In this document: piece by piece, positions 29,596-38,146 of the stretch
Layout of the letters: each line of letters starts with the position of its first letter
How positions within the stretch are numbered: the first letter of the stretch is position 1
Source: Ostreococcus lucimarinus CCE9901
Taxonomy: Eukaryota; Chlorophyta; Mamiellophyceae; Mamiellales; Bathycoccaceae
NCBI RefSeq assembly: GCF_000092065.1
Contig: NC_009359.1
Coordinates: 186,001 to 250,000 of the forward strand
Length of the DNA stretch: 64,000 nucleotides
Reading direction: 5' to 3'
Translations under genes and position numbers: made by a program
Notes under the pieces: model-generated
The model's input: the letters and a program-made list of their open reading frames with translations, nothing else
Told to the model about the DNA's origin: nothing
Database searches by the model: none

Positions 29596-29797
29596 GCTTT
29601 CGTCCCCGCGAGTATTCCTCGCGTCGAAGATCTATCTTTCTTTAATACAGCACTTTAGCACGAGCACCAATCGCAGATGCATCCATAAGGAGTCTGACTC
29701 AGCCTTGATATTTGAGTGGTGCGACCGAGCATTACTCGTGAGAGTTTGCCCATACGACGTCAAAATATCCCGAAAAAAGGGCTCGTCCCGACACAGC

Positions 29798-32700
29798 ATG
29801 GAGCGCCGATCGACGCGCCGCGCGACGAGTAGCGCCCCCGCGCGCGCGAAGCGCACGCCCAAGATTAATTCCCAGTTTGCCCGCGATTTTGTCGTGGGAG
29901 AAGTCGCGCGACGCACGCGCGACGACGCCGATGGGAAATCCCGGGTCTCTGGCGTCGGCAAACTGTCGAGAAAAAGTGCATCGAAGAAGAAGAAGGTCGC
30001 GAACGCACTGCGTAAGCGCTTGTTACGCCAGAAAAGAGCGTCGGACAACGCAACGCGATGGCGCGTGGGATTACGGGCGCGCGCGCCGGCGATGAAGGCG
30101 ACGAGTTGTCGAAATCTGGTCAAAGCGGTCACCGCGGGGTTACTGCACGAAGCCAACGCCGTAAAGGCGACGTGGTTGAACGGCGCGGGCGTGACGATCG
30201 CTACCGAACGACGGTCGCGAATGCGTGTTCGGACGAGTGCGTGGCATTTGGAACGTCTGTCGTCGTTTATCGGGGACACGAGTTCGTCGTTTTGGGAAAA
30301 TCATCCGGATTTCGTCGTCGGCGGCGACGCGACGAGCGACGGCGACGAGCCGAAACGCGACCCGTTCGTGCAGTGGATGTGTCGAGCGAAGGAACTGGCG
30401 CCGGATGTGTTTAGTCGTGAAATGTCTTTTGCGCGGGAGTTTTCGCGTGATGGCGCTCGACCGTTTACGACGGCGATACGTATGATTGATGAGTGGACGA
30501 CGTCGAGTCTTCGCCGATTGCACGCGCACTTTCCAGGATGTGTCGATGATAGCTGGAGAACTGGCATTCCAAGAGACATACCGCTCTTGCCGGACCCCGA
30601 GAGCGTCGACAGAGAGCATGCTGCGGGAGAAAGTGAAAATGTGATCGCATCTGATGTGTCGGCAGACGCGAGTGCAAACGCTCTTCAAGGCTTCGTCGCC
30701 GCGCCGATGTCGCACGCGACGCCGGCGCCGGTCAGCGAGAGCGGCGCTCAGCTGAGTTTCGTCGCGCAGGTTGCCGCACAAAGCTTTGCGCTCGACGCAT
30801 TTCCTATTCTCCCACTCGAAATCTTACCCGTAGAACACTTCGTGCTCGGGCTCTGGAGTTCTAAGAACGCGACGACACCCGGATCACCGCCGTCAAAGCC
30901 AAATGATACGTTTTCGCTACCCTGGCTGGATTCGGCGTGGATCGACCTGATGGATTCAACCCCAAAATCTCCACGAAAGCAGCGAGCGCGAGTATGGCGA
31001 GGAAAAAATTTGGACATGATCGTGTACGGCGAAGATGAAAAGCAAACGTGGGCTTCGAAGATTGCCGCGTTTCTCAAGCGCGCTCGATCGGCACTTGGTA
31101 ATAGAGTGCTCGATCGTGGGGCTTGGGGAGGGTCCATTCTCGATAGTCTCATCGGCGCAAATCTCACACAAAACGTCAGCGATGTATTGTCGAGTACGGC
31201 GTTTATGAACCTTGCGGCGAGGTTTCCGTACAACGCATCGACGGCGGAGCAGCACGACTCTCGCGCGTACATTCACCGAATCGTCGGCGAAATGTTTGAC
31301 AGAATCCGCGAAGGCATCGAGCCGAAGGCGGTGGTTGTGCCCGATGAACTTCCAGGTAAACCCATCGATGAACTCTCATTACGCCCCAAACGCACGGTGG
31401 TGAAGAAGAAACTCAATGCGAAGAAGGCGAAGAAGGGTCCACTGCGCAAGTCGAGAAAGGTGGCGGCGGGCGTCATCGAGCAGGTCCTGGCGAGGCCAGA
31501 TCCGCCTCGAACGGAACACACGACTGATCAGGTAGACTGGTACGCCGTTTTGGACGCACCGCTCGTTGAAATCGTCAAGTGCATCAGATGCCGTGGCATG
31601 CACTGGATGCTCGCGCGACGCATCAAAGGTATTTTGAAACGAGTCATGGCGCAACGTGGATGTCTTTCGCTTGAATTTTTGCGCGACACGCCGACAAGAG
31701 ATGCCAACGAATATCTGCTCGCTCTCGACGGTATGGGCGTGAAGACGACGTCTTGTGTGCTACTTCTTGCGTTGCATCGCACAGACTTCCCCGTCGACGT
31801 TAACGTCGGGCGTATCATGGCTCGTTTGGGTTGGGTGCCACTCGAGAGCGAAACTGCTCTTGAAGAGCTCGCGCAATACGCTCCTGAACCTGCGGTGTAT
31901 ACTTTCTTGCGCGAACGTCTTAACTCTTTCGGCGTTGAGATGCTTTACGAGTTACACTACCACATGATTACACTGGGAAAAGTTTTCTGCGGTAAGCGCC
32001 TGCCAAACTGCGGTGCGTGTCCACTTCGGGATGTTTGCGAATACGCCAAGCAAGGCGGCAAGTGCGTTGATCGACCAGACGGGCACTCTGGTCTCGCGTC
32101 TCTGCAACCAGAACTTCCCACCAGAGCTCGACCATTGAATGACATCGAGGATATTGGAGGTCAAACTGTGCCGCGCACTTCGAATGTACACGAAAACGTC
32201 GCGAAAGATGGCTCGTCGTACGTGCTGAAAGCCATCATCGCCGCCGGCGTGGAATGGGACAAGAAGGGGCGACCCGAAGGTGCACTCGCGACGAATGTTT
32301 TACTCTTGAGCGCGGCAACATCGAGAGAAGATGTTCAACTTGCATACGTCCGCCTCTCTCGTGTGGTTCACCCGGACAAGAACTCTCACCCCGACGCTTC
32401 GCTGGCGTTCAATTACATCACCATGGCGCGTAAAGTTGCGCTCAACATCACAAACAACGACACGTTGGCTCAGAATATCGAAGCTGAGCTCGAAGAAATG
32501 ATCCGATTATCGGTGGAAGACGTAGAGGAAGTGCCCATGGATGAATTTACGGGCATGGAGCTCAGTGAAACAGTCATCAAAGCAAGCAAAGTTCGCGCCG
32601 AAACACTCGGATGGTCGGTGCCGACGACTTTACTCCCGCGACAAATCATTGACGAACTTGGCGGTGAGTCGAGTGCGTGTGGCTGCATCATGGTTCCCTT

Positions 32701-33469
32701 GGACTCGAACTTGAAATCACTTGACGAAATCACAGCCAAAACGGTAGACGTCGCAATTCTGGTTCCTTGTATCTCGGCGATGAAGAAAAAGTTCCCACTG
32801 CACGGCACGTACTTTCAAGTCAACGAGGTCTTCCTCGACGAAGTTTCGTCGAATGTTCCGCTCAAAGTCGAAAAGACACAACTCTCGAAATGCAAGCGCA
32901 TAAGAGTGCTCGTCGGAACGTCCATCGGAAGCATTGCTCGTGGAATGTCGCGCGTGCAAGTCACGGCGGCGTTTGCGAGTCAACGCATCTGTGTTCGAAC
33001 GTGGAACAGAACGACCAAGCGTCCCGGACCGCTACCGCGATGGCTGTGTCCGTTCTTCCCGCAACCCGTGGAGAGACCTCTCGAGCCCGAGCCATCGCCT
33101 TTGACGAAGAACGGTCGACCGATGAACCCGACGCCTTTGTCGCCGGTATCAGTGCTAACATTGGCGCAGAGTCCGCAAATCGCGACCATGGCCGCCGCAG
33201 CGCCGGTGGATTCCGTCGAGCACAGACTCCTCGAAGAATTTCAGCGAATGTTCAAGGGCAAATCAAAGCCCAAGATGCCACCTGGCCTCAAGCGCGCGTT
33301 CAACGAGTCCAACGATGGTTCATCGCGCAAACGTCGCGCACTGTTCCCAAAAGTTCTTCGGCACCAGAAATGCGGATTCTGCCGCAATTGTCTCAATCCC
33401 AGTTTTAAACAAGCGTGTCTCACGCGGCGTAATCAGATGCGTCTGAGCATGGCGTCGCCTACCGCGTGA
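29798..33469 (+). CDS. DME-like: DEMETER/ROS1-type 5-methylcytosine DNA glycosylase with a J-domain insert
   Basis: A 1223-residue single-exon protein. The N-terminal part is basic. The split glycosylase domain starts with WGGSILDSLIGANLTQNVSD and continues after a linker with the HhH-GPD motif. The catalytic lysine is Lys649 (GMGVKTTSC) and the aspartate is Asp667 (FPVDVNVGR). A 4Fe-4S cluster motif C-x6-C-x2-C-x5-C is at 731-747. A J domain with HPD (858-860) follows; this is not part of plant DME. The DME C-terminal RRM-like domain is at about 980-1110 (HGTYFQVNEVFLDE). A CXXC-like cysteine cluster is near 1192-1210 (CGFCRNC). DME proteins excise 5-methylcytosine for active demethylation. 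The frame begins upstream at a TTG; the first ATG is 29798. It converges on the next gene. Confidence 0.93.
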   Translation: MERRSTRRATSSAPARAKRTPKINSQFARDFVVGEVARRTRDDADGKSRVSGVGKLSRKSASKKKKVANALRKRLLRQKRASDNATRWRVGLRARAPAMKATSCRNLVKAVTAGLLHEANAVKATWLNGAGVTIATERRSRMRVRTSAWHLERLSSFIGDTSSSFWENHPDFVVGGDATSDGDEPKRDPFVQWMCRAKELAPDVFSREMSFAREFSRDGARPFTTAIRMIDEWTTSSLRRLHAHFPGCVDDSWRTGIPRDIPLLPDPESVDREHAAGESENVIASDVSADASANALQGFVAAPMSHATPAPVSESGAQLSFVAQVAAQSFALDAFPILPLEILPVEHFVLGLWSSKNATTPGSPPSKPNDTFSLPWLDSAWIDLMDSTPKSPRKQRARVWRGKNLDMIVYGEDEKQTWASKIAAFLKRARSALGNRVLDRGAWGGSILDSLIGANLTQNVSDVLSSTAFMNLAARFPYNASTAEQHDSRAYIHRIVGEMFDRIREGIEPKAVVVPDELPGKPIDELSLRPKRTVVKKKLNAKKAKKGPLRKSRKVAAGVIEQVLARPDPPRTEHTTDQVDWYAVLDAPLVEIVKCIRCRGMHWMLARRIKGILKRVMAQRGCLSLEFLRDTPTRDANEYLLALDGMGVKTTSCVLLLALHRTDFPVDVNVGRIMARLGWVPLESETALEELAQYAPEPAVYTFLRERLNSFGVEMLYELHYHMITLGKVFCGKRLPNCGACPLRDVCEYAKQGGKCVDRPDGHSGLASLQPELPTRARPLNDIEDIGGQTVPRTSNVHENVAKDGSSYVLKAIIAAGVEWDKKGRPEGALATNVLLLSAATSREDVQLAYVRLSRVVHPDKNSHPDASLAFNYITMARKVALNITNNDTLAQNIEAELEEMIRLSVEDVEEVPMDEFTGMELSETVIKASKVRAETLGWSVPTTLLPRQIIDELGGESSACGCIMVPLDSNLKSLDEITAKTVDVAILVPCISAMKKKFPLHGTYFQVNEVFLDEVSSNVPLKVEKTQLSKCKRIRVLVGTSIGSIARGMSRVQVTAAFASQRICVRTWNRTTKRPGPLPRWLCPFFPQPVERPLEPEPSPLTKNGRPMNPTPLSPVSVLTLAQSPQIATMAAAAPVDSVEHRLLEEFQRMFKGKSKPKMPPGLKRAFNESNDGSSRKRRALFPKVLRHQKCGFCRNCLNPSFKQACLTRRNQMRLSMASPTA

Positions 33470-33516
33470 GAGCGCGAGAAATAATCAATGTTACATCACG
33501 ATTACAACAAACGTTT

Positions 33517-34332
33517 CTACACTCTGTACGATCTTCGCATTGCGAGCGTTTGCGCCAGCGTCTGCCGAATGTAGGGCACAACCAACGCCTCGGCGTATTC
33601 CACGACAAAGTCCGCGAGCGAAGGATGATGCAAACCGTCATTCAACGGTTTCATCTCATCAATCGCGCGCTGAATCGCTCCCGGCTCCTCAAACAGCACC
33701 TCCGCCGTCGACTCCACGACCGCTCGCAACCGTTCATCGTCCAACGACACGTCCATCGCCGCCGCCAACGCTCTCGTCGCGTCTCCCAACCCCTTCATCG
33801 CGTCGGCGTCGCCCGCCGCGAGCAAGCATCGCGGCGCGCGTTCGACGACGCGTCCCAAACACACCTCCTTCATCGGCAACGCCGCGCGCACGTTTACCAG
33901 CGCTCGCTGAATCTTCGCCGCGTCCACGCACACCAACGCCGCCTCCGGGCACTTATGAAACACCTCCCCCGCGCGAACGCCCTCTCCGCAAAATCTCTCG
34001 AGCGCCTCGCACATCGTCGCGATGGCGTGATGATCTCTAAAAATCTCCCCGACCTCGTCCTTTCGATGTCGATTCCCGAGTATGAGCAACCGCGTGACCC
34101 TGGTCTCCGAGTCCACGCCCACTTCGCGCCACGCGCGTCGCGCGTCGCTCTCCCACGCCCCGCTCATCGCGTGCATCGCGAGCGAGTTCTGCGCGATGCC
34201 GTCGACGCCCCACTCGCCGTAACTCCGTCGGTCGTCGTCCCTGAAGTCGACCGCGCGCGGACGGCGCGCGCGCGTCGTCGCGCGCGCGGACCCGCGCGCG
34301 AGCGCGACGCGCGTCGCGACGCGCGAGCGCAT
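33517..34332 (-). CDS. Unknown organelle-targeted protein, possibly mTERF-like
   Basis: A 271-residue protein from the ATG at 34332. The first about 40 residues are Arg/Ala/Ser/Thr-rich and suggest plastid or mitochondrial import. The rest is predicted helical. Segments such as KCPEAALVCVDAAKIQRALVN and LGRVVERAPRCLLA resemble the P-x-L-L helical repeats of mTERF proteins, but only weakly, and I do not assign the family. The frame is open far upstream (to 35394), but that part lies over the PX gene on the other strand. The start is 57 bp from the start of the PX gene, so the two must share a tiny promoter. It converges with the DME-like gene (47 bp). Confidence 0.65.
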   Translation of the reverse strand: MRSRVATRVALARGSARATTRARRPRAVDFRDDDRRSYGEWGVDGIAQNSLAMHAMSGAWESDARRAWREVGVDSETRVTRLLILGNRHRKDEVGEIFRDHHAIATMCEALERFCGEGVRAGEVFHKCPEAALVCVDAAKIQRALVNVRAALPMKEVCLGRVVERAPRCLLAAGDADAMKGLGDATRALAAAMDVSLDDERLRAVVESTAEVLFEEPGAIQRAIDEMKPLNDGLHHPSLADFVVEYAEALVVPYIRQTLAQTLAMRRSYRV

Positions 34333-34389
34333 CGCGCGCGCGCGAGTGACGAAAGTCGTTAGCGCCGCAAACGACGACGCGCGCGCGCG

Positions 34390-35793
34390 ATGGCGACGCG
34401 CGACGGCGCGAGCGCGCGCGCGACGTCGCGCGCGACGAGCGCGACGTCGCGCGCGACGACGGAGTTCTGGCTGACGATCCCGCGCGCGACGCGACGCCCC
34501 GACCCGACGCGCGCGGGCAGGGAGACGATCTTCTACGACGTCGCGTGCGCGCTCCACGGCGATCGCGGCGACGGCGCGAACGCGCGCGGACGAGACGCGG
34601 CGCGCGTCGAACGCGTCACGCGACGGCGGTACCGCGAGTTCGTGGCGCTGAAGGAAGATTTGGATGAGGAGTGCGGCCGCGGGGCGGCGCCGGAGGCGCC
34701 GCCGCGAGAACGGTTTCGTCGAGTGAACGCGGACGAGGGTAAGGTGGAGGCGCGAAGACGGCGGTTGGAGAGTTGGTTGTGGGGGGTGCTGGCGAACGAG
34801 GCGTGCGCGAAGAGCGAGGCTTTGGGACGGTTCGTACGGTTGGGGGCGTGCGAGCGGGCGCTGCGGCGCGCCGAGGCGGCGGCGGCGGCGGAGGCGGTCG
34901 AGGCGAACGCGGAGGGGGGAGAGATCGCGATGACGCCGGAGTCGACGTCGGTGCGCAAGATGGACGCAGTGACGCCGGAGATGGTGACGAATCCGAGCGC
35001 GATTCTGTCGTCGCCCGAGAGCGAGGCGAGTCCGTATGAGCCGCGGCGGCGAGCGATCGAGGAGAGCGAAGCGGCGGCAGCCACCGCCGTTGATGCGCTG
35101 AATGCGACAAATGAAGAGATGCGGTCTCTCAGGGAAGAGCTCGAGGCGACGAGGGAGTGCTTGAAGGATGCGCGCGCGACCGCGGCGGCGGCGGAGGAAA
35201 AGTTTTCCGATTTCGAAGTCACATCGCGGAAGGAAAAGAAAGTGTTGAGCAAGGAGATTCGCTCGCTGCGGCGCCAGCTCGAAGCAGCGAAGTTGGATAA
35301 AAACGAACAGGCAAACATCATATCCGCGGAAGATCGCACGGCGGTGCTGCGAGACGTCATGCACGAGGTGAGCGTGTTGCGCAATCGAGTTCAAGAGTGT
35401 ACGTATGAGAAATTACTGTCCGTGGAAGCGAGTAGCCCGCACGGACACGCAGGTGGAGATCCGAACGAGCTGCTTGCTGTGAGCGATAACCGATTGGCCG
35501 TGTTGCTCGCCGAGACGCAGATTATGATATTAGGCGGCGAGGACGCTCAGCCCTCGATTTCGGATTCCCCAGAGAGCGCCGAGGCAGAACAAGAGCTCCT
35601 GAACGCCGAGCGCGAGACCCGACAGACGTTCGCAGACTTGCTGTCGGATCTCATCAACACGCGCAAGAGTATCAATTCGCTCTTACGCAAACACTTTGCG
35701 AGAAAGAACGAACCGGCTTCGACGACAGGACTTAGCAGTCGCGTGACGAATCTCGTGGGCGCGATAGAAAAGAAACTGACCATTCCTCAATAG
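34390..35793 (+). CDS. PX-domain (sorting-nexin-like) protein with coiled coil
   Basis: A 467-residue protein. A PX domain spans about residues 22-150: the phosphoinositide-binding RRYREFVALKEDL, a proline loop PEAPPRERF, and the helical pair KVEARRRRLESWLWG and EALGRFVRLG. A linker with Ser/Pro sites and a long coiled coil (about 235-315) follow. The C-terminal third is helical and not recognised. PX domains bind PI3P on endosomes, and coiled coils after a PX occur in many plant and algal sorting-nexin-like proteins. It has no BAR domain that I could confirm. The start is divergent from the unknown gene by 57 bp. A TGTAA motif lies just after the stop codon (near 35803). Confidence 0.82.
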   Translation: MATRDGASARATSRATSATSRATTEFWLTIPRATRRPDPTRAGRETIFYDVACALHGDRGDGANARGRDAARVERVTRRRYREFVALKEDLDEECGRGAAPEAPPRERFRRVNADEGKVEARRRRLESWLWGVLANEACAKSEALGRFVRLGACERALRRAEAAAAAEAVEANAEGGEIAMTPESTSVRKMDAVTPEMVTNPSAILSSPESEASPYEPRRRAIEESEAAAATAVDALNATNEEMRSLREELEATRECLKDARATAAAAEEKFSDFEVTSRKEKKVLSKEIRSLRRQLEAAKLDKNEQANIISAEDRTAVLRDVMHEVSVLRNRVQECTYEKLLSVEASSPHGHAGGDPNELLAVSDNRLAVLLAETQIMILGGEDAQPSISDSPESAEAEQELLNAERETRQTFADLLSDLINTRKSINSLLRKHFARKNEPASTTGLSSRVTNLVGAIEKKLTIPQ

Positions 35794-35857
35794 CGAACGG
35801 TCGTGTAAAATAAATTGCTTCTACTATTACGTGCTAATCTAAGACCGCAGCCGCACA

Positions 35858-37579
35858 TCACAGACCGGTTTGCTGCATTTTCTTCCCTTGCGCGTCGAAG
35901 ACGTACTTCTTGAATCGCAACGTGAGCTTTCCGTTCCCTGCACCTTTCTTGATGCCGTTCGAAAAGTAAACCTTGTACTTGCCGCTCTTCCCGAAACCGC
36001 CCTCTATTGTGCCGCACTCTTGATTCGACGTCCACACGCGCATGCCCAAGAACGCAGTCAGGTCGGATTCTTTTTTAAACATGCCTTTGCCGATGACGGT
36101 GCGCTCATCTTGCACGCGTTCGATCGCACCCTCGCGAGATTTCATTTTGAACACGCGAAGCGAACGAATCGCGTCTGGTTCGCGCTGCGTGTTAATGTGC
36201 TGAAGCATTCTCCCGTGAAACGCGAGTCGACACGTGTTTTGATGGATGTCGGTGTCGAGACGCGACGCGATGTACAGCTCGTCCGTCGGCACCGTAATCG
36301 GTTGCTCAAACTCCAACAGCGCATACTTCGCGAACGTCGGAGCGTCGAACGCGTCGACGCCCCCAGCCTCATCGACGATCGCCCTAGCCTCAGTTTCGGT
36401 CAAAAGCTCCTCGCAGTGCTTGTACTCCTTGGACGCGTCAAAGCCAACTTCGGTCAACTGCATACTCGCCAAAGCATCCGAGAGAGCGTTTTCACCACCT
36501 CGTGAGACGTCGCCGAAGAAATGAACCGTCGCCATCACCGTCGTGTGCCCGATCGTGATGTGAAACTTTGCGCCGCATTTCACAGCGCTCTTGAAAAACC
36601 GAATTTTACTCGCGCTCACGATGGCCGCGTCGAATGTGGGCACCGTGTTCGGTTCGCACACTAAACCGCGCTCGAGGACTTTCGCATCCAACCCCGCGAC
36701 GCAAATCCCCAATCGATCGCCGCGCGCGCACGAATCGACTGACTTCTTGAACATCTGCATGGACTTGATCTTCTTCTCAAGTTTCAGATGCGGAATCTCA
36801 ATCGTATCCCCCACGGCGACGGAGCCCCGAAGCGTCGTCCCCGTGAGCACCGTCCCTTGCCCTTTCACCGGAAAGCAGTGATCGACGGCGAACAAAAACG
36901 CTCCTTCCGCTTCGCGCTTCTTCTTCACCTCCGGTATTAACTCCAACAGCTTCGTTTTCAGCGCCTCGATCCCGATCGGTGGGTCCCCGCCCGAGTCCAG
37001 CGCCTGCGAATCCGCCCCGCCCGGCCTCGCGCTCACCGGCAACATCGCGCATCCCTTAAACTTTGTCTTCGCGAACACGCTCGCCAATTTCGCCTGCATC
37101 TTCGCCACCTTTTCCTCTCTCACCTCCTCCGCGAACGCATCGATCTTATTCACCGCCACGATCAGTCTATCCGTCGTTATTTCCCCCACCACCAAGCACT
37201 CCGCCGTCTGCGTCTGCACGCCCTTTTGCGCGTCCACGACCAAAATCATCAAATCGATGATCGACGCCCCCCCCAGGACCGTCTTTATCAGCGACGCGTG
37301 TCCCGGGCAATCCACCAGCGTGAACTGCGCGCCGTCGTACGCCTCGCGCGTCGCGTCGTCGACGTCATCAGGAAACTCGGCGAGAAACGACGAAAATCCA
37401 AGGTCGAGCGTGATGCCCCGCGCCGCGCTCTGCGGGCACTTATCCAGGCTCGCCGTGCTGAACGCCGTGCTGATCGCGCGCGCGAGCGACGTCTTCCCGC
37501 TGTCGATGTGCCCGAGGACGCCGACGTTGACGTTCAGTCGAGGTTTCATTGCGCCGCGCGCGACGCGCTCTGATGCCAT
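35858..37579 (-). CDS. EEFSEC: Selenocysteine-specific elongation factor eEFSec
   Basis: A 573-residue GTPase that brings Sec-tRNA to UGA codons on ribosomes decoding a SECIS-bearing mRNA. Motifs: GHIDSGKT (P-loop, residues 23-30), ARGITLDLGFSSF (the SelB/eEFSec form of switch I), DCPGH and NKID. Domains II and III follow (SFFAVDHCFPVKGQGTVLTGT-like region), and the unique C-terminal domain IV with a Lys-rich tail. This N-terminal region, especially ARGITLDLGF, separates eEFSec from EF-1A. The first ATG (37579) overlaps the start of the opposite-strand GNAT gene. A second ATG at residue 11 (37549) begins MKPRLNVNVG, the usual family start, and is a good alternative. A selenoprotein GPx is in this window. 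Confidence 0.95.
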   Translation of the reverse strand: MASERVARGAMKPRLNVNVGVLGHIDSGKTSLARAISTAFSTASLDKCPQSAARGITLDLGFSSFLAEFPDDVDDATREAYDGAQFTLVDCPGHASLIKTVLGGASIIDLMILVVDAQKGVQTQTAECLVVGEITTDRLIVAVNKIDAFAEEVREEKVAKMQAKLASVFAKTKFKGCAMLPVSARPGGADSQALDSGGDPPIGIEALKTKLLELIPEVKKKREAEGAFLFAVDHCFPVKGQGTVLTGTTLRGSVAVGDTIEIPHLKLEKKIKSMQMFKKSVDSCARGDRLGICVAGLDAKVLERGLVCEPNTVPTFDAAIVSASKIRFFKSAVKCGAKFHITIGHTTVMATVHFFGDVSRGGENALSDALASMQLTEVGFDASKEYKHCEELLTETEARAIVDEAGGVDAFDAPTFAKYALLEFEQPITVPTDELYIASRLDTDIHQNTCRLAFHGRMLQHINTQREPDAIRSLRVFKMKSREGAIERVQDERTVIGKGMFKKESDLTAFLGMRVWTSNQECGTIEGGFGKSGKYKVYFSNGIKKGAGNGKLTLRFKKYVFDAQGKKMQQTGL

Positions 37580-38121
37580 CGCGTCGCGTCGCGCGCGCCG
37601 AGGACGCGTCGAGCGCGGCGCGCGCGCGCGCGGCGACGCTCGTCGACGCGCGCTGGCCGCGTCGGGGCGACGGGCGCGGGTTCACGGGCGCGCGCGCGGC
37701 GCGCGAGCGCGACGGGGCGACGCGGTGCGCGCGCTTCGTGCTCGAGGTGGCGAGCGACGACGACGACGACGAGGGCGACGAGGGTTGGCGTTGCGCGGGC
37801 GCGTGCGTGGTGGAGGATTCGTGCGCGGTGCGCGGGCGCGAGGGCGCGAGGAACGGGATGATGCGGAGCGTGGTGGTGGACGACGCGATGAGACGACGCG
37901 GGCACGGCGCGGCGCTCGTGCGACGAGCGACGGCGCTCGCGCTCGCGGAGTGGGACGTCGTCACGGTGTGGTGCGAAAAGGGATTGGTGAAGTTTTATGA
38001 GAGCTGTGGGTACGTGTACGAGCCGGCGAAGGGGCGAAGGTACGCGGAAGACGACGAGGCGGTGCTGCGAGCGACGCGCGATTCGGTTAGAGACGCTCGC
38101 GGGATATCTACCGGTGGGTGA
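37573..38121 (+). CDS. GNAT-family N-acetyltransferase
   Basis: A protein of 182 residues from the ATG at 37573. The acetyl-CoA-binding motif of the GNAT fold is clear in RSVVVDDAMRRRGHGAALVRRA, followed by TVWCEKGLVKFYESCGYVYEP, the usual C-terminal beta-strand pair (x-FYxxxGF type). The N-terminal 60 residues are Arg/Ala/Asp-rich and poorly conserved. The substrate cannot be read from the sequence. The start lies inside the N-terminal codons of the opposite-strand eEFSec (overlap 37573-37579). The stop is only 25 bp from the stop of the fusion gene on the opposite strand, so the 3' untranslated regions must overlap. Confidence 0.82.
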   Translation: MPSRRVARAEDASSAARARAATLVDARWPRRGDGRGFTGARAARERDGATRCARFVLEVASDDDDDEGDEGWRCAGACVVEDSCAVRGREGARNGMMRSVVVDDAMRRRGHGAALVRRATALALAEWDVVTVWCEKGLVKFYESCGYVYEPAKGRRYAEDDEAVLRATRDSVRDARGISTGG

Positions 38122-38146
38122 TTAGAATTAGAAGTGCAATCGGAGT

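Noticed and set aside
29705-29797. Upstream start of the DME-like frame
   Set aside because: The upstream-most codon is TTG, which is not a normal eukaryotic start, and no ATG lies between it and 29798.
33540-34040. A 166-codon plus-strand frame in the unknown gene
   Set aside because: It is a mirror of the minus-strand coding sequence, Pro/Arg/Ser-rich, with no domain.
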